A stretch of 9,180 nucleotides of DNA from Gallionella sp. (GTDB lineage: Bacteria > Pseudomonadota > Gammaproteobacteria > Burkholderiales > Gallionellaceae), in contig JAUSMR010000088.1 of NCBI GenBank assembly GCA_030645955.1, positions 1 to 9,180 on the forward strand. Direction: 5' to 3'. The translations under genes and the position numbers were made by a program. The notes under the pieces are model-generated. The model did not search any database, was not told the DNA's origin, and saw nothing but the letters and a program-made list of their open reading frames with translations. Positions within the stretch are counted from its first letter, which is position 1. Each line of letters opens with the position of its first letter. Below, piece by piece: positions 1 to 5,471 of this stretch.

Positions 1-570
1 GCGGCTCCGACATTCACTTTCACATCGGTGAAAACCGCCCCCGCCATCATCAAGCTGCGTGCGGTCGATACGGATGGAGTGTCATCTGCAACGGCAACGG
101 AGGGAACGGCGCCGGTCCGCAGTGGTCGGCTGCGCATGCAAAACGCCTACGGTTCTGAATTGCTGGCCTTGCCTGTGCCATTGGAGGCGCAGTACTGGGC
201 GGGCAACTTCTATGTCACCAACACTGCAGACAGCTGCACGGTGATCCCCATGGCCAGCATCTCTATGGGGAACTACCTCAAGCAACTCAATGCGTGTGAG
301 ACCCAACTTACGCCGGTTGGCAATGTGACATTGCTTGCAGGACGGTTGCCCGGTGCAGGTTTGGTGCTGACAAAGCCAGGTTTAAACAACGAGGGCAGCG
401 TTGACCTGGCCATCAATGTCAGCGCCATACCGGCTGGCAATACCTGCGTTGGTGCTGCTCAGTCTGCCGCAACCGCTGCCAATATGCCCTGGTTTGGCCC
501 GAATCAGGCTTCGCGTGCGACCTTCGGTATTTACCGGGCGCCCATCATTTATCGGCGTGAAAACTATTGA
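1..570 (+). CDS. mshQ: MshQ-like MSHA biogenesis protein, C-terminal DUF6701 region (5' truncated)
   Basis: The reading frame is open from base 1 to a TGA at 568-570, so this is the last 189 residues of a longer protein whose start lies left of the window. The text matches the C-terminal DUF6701 domain of MshQ-like proteins: an SGRLRMQNAYGSELLALPVP block (about residues 40-60), then a YW/YVTN segment leading into DSCT (Cys about residue 79), a Gly-rich stretch, and the characteristic end ATFGIYRAPIIYRRENY. MshQ is a large, exported protein encoded with the minor pilins at the end of the MSHA structural operon; its exact role is not well established, and a surface or pilus-associated adhesin-like function is inference. 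Three cysteines remain in this part (DSCT, NACE, NTCV). It directly precedes the assembly genes, unlike the Vibrio order, where mshQ closes the whole locus. The domain call is firm; the gene name is slightly less so because most of the protein is missing. Confidence 0.85.
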   Translation, partial: AAPTFTFTSVKTAPAIIKLRAVDTDGVSSATATEGTAPVRSGRLRMQNAYGSELLALPVPLEAQYWAGNFYVTNTADSCTVIPMASISMGNYLKQLNACETQLTPVGNVTLLAGRLPGAGLVLTKPGLNNEGSVDLAINVSAIPAGNTCVGAAQSAATAANMPWFGPNQASRATFGIYRAPIIYRRENY

Positions 571-572
571 AC

Positions 573-611
573 ATGTCGCATATTTCCAAGCTATTCGACA
601 ATAAGCGACAT
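573..611 (+). repeat. Imperfect inverted repeat (hairpin) after mshQ
   Basis: The arms 573-584 and 600-611 pair at 11 of 12 positions, with a single A/A mismatch; the core is TGTCGC against GCGACA, extended by TATT against AATA, around a 15-base loop. It begins 3 bases after the mshQ stop, as a terminator would, but no T-run follows the right arm (the next bases are TCACTTTATTG), so a classical intrinsic terminator is not supported. It could be a weak terminator, an mRNA-stabilising 3' end or an operator. Confidence 0.5.
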
Positions 612-622
612 TCACTTTATTG

Positions 623-653
623 TTGCCCCGGTTGCGTCATCAGCTACTAAAAT
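623..653 (+). promoter_or_regulatory. Weak candidate sigma-70 promoter upstream of mshI
   Basis: TTGCCC (623-628) and TAAAAT (648-653) match the -35 and -10 consensus at 4/6 and 5/6 positions, but the spacer is 19 bases, longer than the optimum. The position, about 90 bases before mshI in the largest non-coding gap of the cluster, is plausible. A/T-rich sequence makes chance matches likely, so this is only a candidate. Confidence 0.2.
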
Positions 654-726
654 TAGAGCAAATTTGTGCTTCACATTGTCTCCTCCATGATTGAAATCTT
701 GACCCACATTGACGTGCCCCTGTCTC

Positions 727-732
727 GGGAGA
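727..732 (+). promoter_or_regulatory. Ribosome-binding site of mshI
   Basis: GGGAGA lies 10 bases before the ATG at 743, slightly long but acceptable spacing. It supports the chosen mshI start. Confidence 0.55.
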
Positions 733-742
733 TCGCTTAACC

Positions 743-1831
743 ATGCGCTGGCCCTGGAAGCGTCAAGGCTCAAATGAACAACTGGTGGTGTCGTGGTCAC
801 GACAGACGCTTGTCTACGTGCTCGCGCGCTCAGGCGCCGATGGCGCACATGAGGTCCTCAAATTTGGCGTGGAGCGCCAGGGGGCTGACAGCACGGATGA
901 CTTTGTTCGCCGACTGCAGGGTTTGGGTCTCAAGGGTTATGAGGCCCGCGTCATGTTGCGGCCAGAGCAATACCAGTGGTTGCAGATCGATGCGCCAGCG
1001 GTGGCACCTGATGAATTGCGTTCGGCCGCCCGCTATCAAATCAGGGAGATGCTGGAGTCGCATGTGGACGACGTCACGCTTGACGTGATGCGCGTAGGGG
1101 ATGGTCAGCAAAAAGGGGCTGGGCATCTCTTTGTGGTGGCGGCGACCAATGCGGTGCTGCGCGGGGTTCTTGACCTGGGCGACGCGATGAACTGGACGGT
1201 ATCCGTGATCGACGTTCAGGAAACCGCGCAACGCAATCTTCAGAGCGCATTGGCTGGGCGTGATGGCGGTGCGGACCGTGCCAATGCGGCTTTGGTATTG
1301 GTGGACGGGCAGCAGGCAGTGTTGACCATCAGTGCCAATGAAGAGTTGTTTTATACGCGGCGGTTTGAGCTGCCAGAAGGATTTTTGACGGCATCCTGGG
1401 GGCATGAAAGCGAAGCACCTGCTGCAGCTGCCAATGCCTTTATGCCAGTAGATGAATACGTGCCTGACTACAGCGTAGGTGGCGTTTCCTATGGCAATGA
1501 CTACACAGGCACACCTGCTGCCCAGCCCGCATCGCTTGCCGGTGGTTCAATGGATGACGACCGGGCGCAGCGCTTGCTGGTGGAGGTGCAGCGTTCGCTG
1601 GATGTGTGGGATCGGTCCTGGTCCAGCATGCCGCTCAGCGGCATGCGCGTCTACGCCGGTGAGCGCAGCGAGGAGTTGTCAAAATGGCTCGCCGCGCAGC
1701 TGGGGCAGACGGTTGTGCCCCTGGATGTCGACGCCCTGTTTCCAGGGTTTGACGGTGGGGCGGTGGGTGACCAGGCACTGTGTCTGCCTTTGCTGGGGGT
1801 TCTGATGCGGACCGAGAGCCGCAAGCTCTGA
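743..1831 (+). CDS. mshI: MshI, PilM-like actin-fold protein of the MSHA pilus platform
   Basis: This 362-residue soluble protein resembles MshI/PilM, the cytoplasmic actin-like component that binds the N-terminal tail of a PilN-type partner at the inner membrane. What is seen: an N-terminal beta-strand region (VVSWSRQTLVYVLAR), an SHS2-like segment with RPEQYQWLQIDAPAV and an AARYQIREML helix (about residues 70-110), a second half beginning VSVIDVQETAQRN and the AALVLVDGQQAVLTI plus FYTRRFELPEGF pattern typical of PilM-like proteins, and a C-terminal QRLLVEVQRSLDVWDRSW helix. There is no signal peptide or membrane segment, as expected. Residues about 217-273 form an Ala/Pro/Gly/Tyr-rich, probably disordered insertion. 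The GIDIG-type phosphate-binding motif near the N-terminus of PilM is not recognisable, so ATP binding is uncertain. The next gene is its expected PilN-type partner, 34 bases downstream. Confidence 0.85.
   Translation: MRWPWKRQGSNEQLVVSWSRQTLVYVLARSGADGAHEVLKFGVERQGADSTDDFVRRLQGLGLKGYEARVMLRPEQYQWLQIDAPAVAPDELRSAARYQIREMLESHVDDVTLDVMRVGDGQQKGAGHLFVVAATNAVLRGVLDLGDAMNWTVSVIDVQETAQRNLQSALAGRDGGADRANAALVLVDGQQAVLTISANEELFYTRRFELPEGFLTASWGHESEAPAAAANAFMPVDEYVPDYSVGGVSYGNDYTGTPAAQPASLAGGSMDDDRAQRLLVEVQRSLDVWDRSWSSMPLSGMRVYAGERSEELSKWLAAQLGQTVVPLDVDALFPGFDGGAVGDQALCLPLLGVLMRTESRKL
1626..1646 (+). repeat. Perfect 10-bp inverted repeat inside mshI
   Basis: The arms 1626-1635 (GCATGCCGCT) and 1637-1646 (AGCGGCATGC) are exact reverse complements around a single central base. 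They encode SMPLSGM within mshI. The repeat could be chance in GC-rich sequence, a DNA-binding palindrome or a very stable mRNA hairpin. Confidence 0.7.
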
Positions 1832-1837
1832 TTCATC

Positions 1838-1847
1838 CTATTAATAG
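1838..1847 (+). repeat. 10-bp palindrome in the mshI/pilN-like gap
   Basis: CTATTAATAG is a perfect palindrome and the only A/T-rich patch in the 34-base gap between mshI and the PilN-like gene, centred about 23 bases before the ATG at 1866. The gap has no recognisable Shine-Dalgarno sequence. The function is unknown. Confidence 0.4.
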
Positions 1848-1865
1848 CCGTACGCCTTTGCCACC

Positions 1866-2564
1866 ATGTCCCAGCAAATCAACCTCTGTGCCCCGATTCT
1901 GTTAACGCAAAAGCGTTACTTTTCGGCTCAAACCATGGTGCAGGCCCTGGCCGTTTTCGTGGTCTTGGGTGGCGGCTTGTGCGCCTATTGGGTGTGGAGT
2001 CTGAATGTTGCCAGTGAAGGCTTCAGAACAACGCTGGCAACGCAATCGCGTGAGCTTGAAAGCCTGCAATCAGCCATAGCGCAAGGCAAGGCGGGCGCGG
2101 GTCCCGTGGATGCTTCCCTGACGCAGGATCTTCAGCATCGTCGCGCAGAGTTGCTGCAGCGCGAAGCACTGCTGGAAGCGTTGCAGCGTGGTCTGTCTCG
2201 GCCGGGTTGGGGTCATGCGGCCCGGCTGCAGCTGGTCGCCCAGAGTATTCCTTCACAAGTGTGGGTGACGGAGGTGAAGGCCGATGAATCTCAACTGGAC
2301 GTCAGCGGCTTTACCCTTGAGCCCTCAGCGCTCAATGACTGGGTGCTCAAACTTGCCGCAAGCCCTCTCCTCAAAGGTCAAAAATTGTCAACGGTCAAGG
2401 TTGAGAGTGCCAGTGTGTCAATGATAAAAGCAGTGAGCGGTGCGGCGGTGTCGGCCGTGCCAGTCGCGTCGTCCGCCGTGGCCGCCACGCCGCGTCCGAT
2501 GTGGTCTTTTAATCTGGGGAGTGAATTGGGCAAGCCCTCTGCTTCAGCGGGTGGCAAGCCATGA
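1866..2564 (+). CDS. PilN-like MSHA inner-membrane assembly protein (MshI2-type)
   Basis: This 232-residue protein has the architecture of PilN-type fimbrial assembly proteins. A short cytoplasmic N-terminus contains INLCAPILL, which corresponds to the conserved INL motif by which PilN docks onto PilM. A single transmembrane helix follows at about residues 25-46, then a periplasmic coiled-coil stretch (about 48-115, many Gln/Glu/Leu/Arg) and a compact domain with AARLQLVAQSIPSQVWVTEV and LDVSGFTLEPSALNDWV (about 120-190). The last 40 residues are Ala/Val/Ser/Pro-rich and look disordered. It should pair with MshI in the cytoplasm and with MshJ in the periplasm. No good Shine-Dalgarno sequence precedes the ATG, but the N-terminal INL motif fits this start. 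In other MSHA loci this gene is left unnamed or called mshI2, so no symbol is given. Its stop overlaps the mshJ start by 4 bases. Confidence 0.85.
   Translation: MSQQINLCAPILLTQKRYFSAQTMVQALAVFVVLGGGLCAYWVWSLNVASEGFRTTLATQSRELESLQSAIAQGKAGAGPVDASLTQDLQHRRAELLQREALLEALQRGLSRPGWGHAARLQLVAQSIPSQVWVTEVKADESQLDVSGFTLEPSALNDWVLKLAASPLLKGQKLSTVKVESASVSMIKAVSGAAVSAVPVASSAVAATPRPMWSFNLGSELGKPSASAGGKP
1903..1918 (+). repeat. Small perfect hairpin early in the PilN-like gene
   Basis: TAACGC (1903-1908) and GCGTTA (1913-1918) pair perfectly around an AAAA tetraloop, starting 37 bases after the first base of the start codon. Its placement at the beginning of a gene that lacks a clear ribosome-binding site could affect translation, but a 6-bp stem can easily arise by chance. 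Confidence 0.35.
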
Positions 2565-3175
2565 CGCGCTGGTGGGAAACGCAGTCTGCGCGCATCAATG
2601 CCTTGAGCATGCGCGAGCGCGTGTTCTTGTTTCTATCCGTCATGGCCTGCGGCATGGCCTTGGCCGATGTGCTTTGGCTGTCGCCGGCGCAGATGGCGCA
2701 TAAGCAGTTGACGCAGCGTTTCGACAAGCAAAGCGCTGAGTTGCAGCGCGCACGCAATGAGTTAAAGACTGTTGCTACGCCAGTAGATACCAACAAAGCG
2801 GTGCGCGATGAAATCGCTGTCGTCAAAACCCGTGTAGATACCGTGAACCAGAATATCAAGGGCGTGTTGCCCTCTGCGACTGAGGTCACACCCCTCGCGC
2901 AGGTACTGGTTCATTTGTTGCAGCGGCATGCAGGATTGACGTTAGTGCGTACCTCCACTATGGCCCCCGAGGCCGCGGCCACGACAACGCCTGTGGGTCT
3001 CACGCGGCAGGGCGTGGAATTGACCGTGTCCGGGCCTTACCCCGAGTTGATGCGATATGTGCAGACGCTTGAGACAGCGCTGCCCCATGTGCGTTGGGGA
3101 ATCATGAAACTTAAAAGTGAAAAATTGCCCCCCGAGCTGACACTGCAGTTGTTTTTGGTCGGGGTGCAGCCATGA
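2561..3175 (+). CDS. mshJ: MshJ, PilO-like inner-membrane platform protein
   Basis: The 204-residue product has the PilO/MshJ plan. The amphipathic N-terminus (TRWWETQSARINALSMRER) leads into one transmembrane helix at about residues 21-40. A periplasmic coiled coil follows at about 45-100 (KQLTQRFDKQSAELQRARNE and onward). The C-terminal alpha/beta domain (about 108-204) contains LAQVLVHLLQRHAGLTLV, GVELTVSGPYPELMRYVQTL and the closing strand LTLQLFLVGV, typical of PilO-like proteins. It is expected to pair with the PilN-like protein upstream, bridging the inner membrane towards the secretin through MshK. The ATG overlaps the preceding stop as ATGA (2561-2564), and its own stop overlaps mshK in the same way (3172-3175), indicating translational coupling on both sides. 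Length is close to the usual size of the family. Confidence 0.87.
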   Translation: MTRWWETQSARINALSMRERVFLFLSVMACGMALADVLWLSPAQMAHKQLTQRFDKQSAELQRARNELKTVATPVDTNKAVRDEIAVVKTRVDTVNQNIKGVLPSATEVTPLAQVLVHLLQRHAGLTLVRTSTMAPEAAATTTPVGLTRQGVELTVSGPYPELMRYVQTLETALPHVRWGIMKLKSEKLPPELTLQLFLVGVQP

Positions 3176-3630
3176 TGCCGTTTTTGCACTCAGCCATGGC
3201 CAGGTCGCTGACGCAGGGCTGGCTCATGGGCATCTCGCTATTTTTCGCGTTCGGCCAGGTTGGCGCACAGAGCCTGCGCGACCCCACTATGCCCCCGGCC
3301 GAGGCAGGCTTTGCCAGCACCGCAACGGGTGGAAAATCGTTGAGTGTTGAGCCTGGCGCCATGACTGTCATCGTGCGCGGCGGCCGCCCCTATTTGGCGG
3401 TGGGTACGCGCCTCTATGCCCAGGGACAACAGCTGGGTCAGGCGCGTATTGAACGTATCAGTGAAACAGAAGTGTGGTTGCGCGAAGGTGGCGTGCTGCG
3501 CAAAGTGTCCCAGTTTCCCGGCGTCCAGCGTCGCACGGTGACTCCGGTTGCCGCGATGCCTGTCTGCACAACAGCCAGGTCCTCCAAAACATCGTCCCCG
3601 GTCGCTCCTTGCGCCGACGTTCAACCGTGA
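3172..3630 (+). CDS. mshK: MshK, periplasmic PilP-like MSHA biogenesis protein
   Basis: This small 152-residue exported protein has a basic N-terminus and a hydrophobic stretch (about 16-30, WLMGISLFFAF) followed by VGAQ, a plausible signal peptidase I site after Ala32. The mature protein starts with SLRDPTMPP, the LRDPTRPP-type motif seen at the beginning of MshK and PilP-related proteins. The core (about 60-120) has the strand pattern AMTVIVRGGRPYLAVG ... LYAQGQQLGQARIERISETE ... VWLREGGVLRKVSQFPGV, which resembles the PilP/GspC homology-region fold that contacts secretin N-domains. The last 30 residues are low-complexity and carry two cysteines (132 and 147). Two ATGs stand in tandem at 3172 and 3175; either can serve, both overlap the mshJ stop. 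It probably connects the MshJ/PilN-like platform with MshL. Confidence 0.82.
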   Translation: MMPFLHSAMARSLTQGWLMGISLFFAFGQVGAQSLRDPTMPPAEAGFASTATGGKSLSVEPGAMTVIVRGGRPYLAVGTRLYAQGQQLGQARIERISETEVWLREGGVLRKVSQFPGVQRRTVTPVAAMPVCTTARSSKTSSPVAPCADVQP

Positions 3631-5471
3631 TGTCTATCTCAATGACTCGAAAAGCCCCCGCCATGATCGACATTTTCCAACCCGCACAAAGGGGCCGTGC
3701 AGCGCGGACGCAGCCGTGCGCAGTCACCGCTTTGTGTTGTGCGATGGGCCTTGGCTTGCTCGCTGGCTGTGCCGCCGATCGACCACTGCGCACGCCTGAT
3801 GTGGGTGCGGCCGTTCGCGCCGATTTGCCACCGGCTGCGGCTCCCAAGCCGGTTGCTGTGCCGTCGCGCATCAGTGACGCACTGGCCGAGCCGGCGCCGC
3901 CTGTGGTGCCACTGCTGCCTGAGCCCAAGCTGGATCTGCTGGTGAACAACGCGCAGGCACGCGAGGTGTTTTTGGCGATTGTGGCTGACACACGCTACAG
4001 CATGCTGATGCACCCGGATGTATCGGGTACGCTGTCGGTGACCCTGCGCGGGGTGACGGTGGCCGAAGCGCTGGAGGCGATTCGCGATGTGTATGGTTAC
4101 GACTACAAGATGGAAGGTCGCCGCATCACCATCTATGCGCCGACGCTACAGACACGCATTTTCACGATCAATTATCCGACCTCCCAGCGTACGGGCAACA
4201 GTGAGTTGCGAGTCTCATCGGGTGCAGCGATCCAGTCCAACCCATCAGGCGGCGCTACGTCGGGCACGGGCTCGCCCGCATCGGGGGGCAGTCAGCAGCC
4301 TGAGGGCAGCCGGGTCTCAACCACGTCCAAATCTGATTTCTGGACCGAACTTGCGGGGGCCGCGCGGAGTCTGATCGGCAGCGGCGAGGGTCGCAGTGTC
4401 ACTTCCAGCCCGCAGGCCGGCATCATGGCGGTGCGCGCCATGCCCGAAGAATTGCGACAGGTCGACAAATTTCTCAAAGCAGCGCAGATTGCCGTAGAGC
4501 GGCAAGTCATGCTTGAAGCCAAAGTGGTGGAAGTGGAGCTGCGCGACGGTTACCAAAGCGGTATCGATTGGTCAGCGCTGAAAAATGGTGGAGGCGCAAC
4601 GGGCGCGATGGGCGTGCTCAGCGGCAACACGACCAGCAATACCTTGGTCAGCGGCGTTCAGACTAACCTTCCTGGCTTCTCTGCCAGTACCGCATCCTTG
4701 CTGGCCGACGGTGTCTCGCTTCCGGGGGCCGGCGCGGGCTTGTTCGGACTGGCATTTGCCAGGGATGGCTTTCAGGCCGTGCTGGGCTTCCTGGAAACCC
4801 AGGGTGATGTGCAGATTCTCTCGAGTCCGCGCATTGCGACCCTGAACAACCAGAAAGCCGTGCTCAAAGTTGGCGCGGAAGATTTTTTTGTGACCGGTGT
4901 AACCAGCGGGACGACGACCACCTCGAACACGAATCTGAATAACGGTACGACGCTGCCGACACTCACGCTGACGCAGTTCTTTTCCGGCATTTCGCTGGAT
5001 GTCACACCCCAGATTGACGAGGGTCGAAACATCATGCTGCACGTTCATCCATCGGTCACGGCCGTGACGGAAAAGAACAAGCAGATCGATCTTGGCAGCG
5101 CCGGCAATTTCCGTTTGCCGCTGGCATCGAGCAGCGTGAATGAGACGGATACGCTGGTGCGGGTTCAGGATGGCAATATTGTGGCCATCGGTGGTTTGAT
5201 GCAAATTGAATCCAATCGCCGTTCTTCGGGCTTGCCGGGGACCAGTGACGTTCCGGTGTTCTCCACCCTCTTTGGCAACCGTGCCAACACCGGGCGAAAA
5301 AAAGAGGTGGTGGTACTGATCAAGCCCACCATCATCCGCACGGAGCAAGATTGGGAAGCCCAAACCCGCCGCACCCGCGCGGCGCTGGATGATATGGATA
5401 CGACCCGCGCACGGGTGATTCGCATGGATGGCACCGTGGAAGACGCCAAGCCCAAGAGTCCTGTGAAGTGA
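3630..5471 (+). CDS. mshL: MshL, outer-membrane secretin lipoprotein of the MSHA pilus
   Basis: MshL forms the outer-membrane channel through which the pilus exits. From the ATG at 3630 (TGATG overlap with the mshK stop) it is 613 residues long. An export signal ends in a lipobox LLAGC with Cys47, so it is likely a lipoprotein. A secretin N-terminal (STN-like) domain lies at about 100-170 (LVNNAQAREVFLAI, VTLRGVTVAEALEAI). A Ser/Gly/Pro-rich linker spans about 195-235. The secretin core runs from about 277 (VERQVMLEAKVVEVEL) through ILSSPRIATLNNQKAVLKVG (about 393) to the secretin signature VAIGGL plus SSGLPGTSDVPVFSTLFGN (about 518-550). Later in-frame ATGs at 3642 and 3663 would shorten the n-region of the signal (lipobox Cys43 or Cys36) and cannot be excluded. 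The frame is also open upstream to 3474, but a start there would lie deep inside mshK and put 50 extra residues before the signal peptide. Confidence 0.9.
   Translation: MSISMTRKAPAMIDIFQPAQRGRAARTQPCAVTALCCAMGLGLLAGCAADRPLRTPDVGAAVRADLPPAAAPKPVAVPSRISDALAEPAPPVVPLLPEPKLDLLVNNAQAREVFLAIVADTRYSMLMHPDVSGTLSVTLRGVTVAEALEAIRDVYGYDYKMEGRRITIYAPTLQTRIFTINYPTSQRTGNSELRVSSGAAIQSNPSGGATSGTGSPASGGSQQPEGSRVSTTSKSDFWTELAGAARSLIGSGEGRSVTSSPQAGIMAVRAMPEELRQVDKFLKAAQIAVERQVMLEAKVVEVELRDGYQSGIDWSALKNGGGATGAMGVLSGNTTSNTLVSGVQTNLPGFSASTASLLADGVSLPGAGAGLFGLAFARDGFQAVLGFLETQGDVQILSSPRIATLNNQKAVLKVGAEDFFVTGVTSGTTTTSNTNLNNGTTLPTLTLTQFFSGISLDVTPQIDEGRNIMLHVHPSVTAVTEKNKQIDLGSAGNFRLPLASSSVNETDTLVRVQDGNIVAIGGLMQIESNRRSSGLPGTSDVPVFSTLFGNRANTGRKKEVVVLIKPTIIRTEQDWEAQTRRTRAALDDMDTTRARVIRMDGTVEDAKPKSPVK

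Larger units (their letters stand above)
571..742 (+). other. Intergenic region between mshQ and mshI
   Basis: This 172-base gap is visibly richer in A/T than the flanking genes and contains no convincing ORF. It holds an imperfect inverted repeat just after the mshQ stop (573-611). It also has a TAAAAT hexamer (648-653) with a TTGCCC (623-628) 19 bases upstream, a weak sigma-70-like pair with non-ideal spacing, and a GGGAGA ribosome-binding site before mshI. It is the only gap in the pilus block big enough for a promoter, so transcription of mshI and the genes after it could start here. No -35/-10 pair is strong enough to call with confidence. Confidence 0.5.

Noticed and set aside
691..742. 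Several TTGA-type hexamers (TTGAAA 691, TTGACC 699, TTGACG 709) as -35 boxes close to mshI
   Set aside because: None has a reasonable -10 hexamer 16-18 bases downstream; the sequences there are GC-rich.
830..1405. Minus-strand frame of 191 codons inside mshI
   Set aside because: No domain, skewed composition, and the opposite strand encodes a recognisable MshI.
1861..1869. GCCACCATG context at the PilN-like start, like a eukaryotic Kozak sequence
   Set aside because: Coincidence in a clearly bacterial operon.
3474..3629. A longer mshL start at 3474, giving a 665-residue protein
   Set aside because: It would overlap mshK by more than 150 bases, and the added residues (Arg/Ser-rich, no domain) would precede the signal peptide. 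The TGATG start at 3630 fits the coupling seen at other junctions.
4572..5363. Long minus-strand frame (263 codons) inside mshL
   Set aside because: It is antisense to a well-supported secretin; its translation is His/Arg/Gln-rich with no recognisable domain, typical of the shadow of a GC-rich gene.
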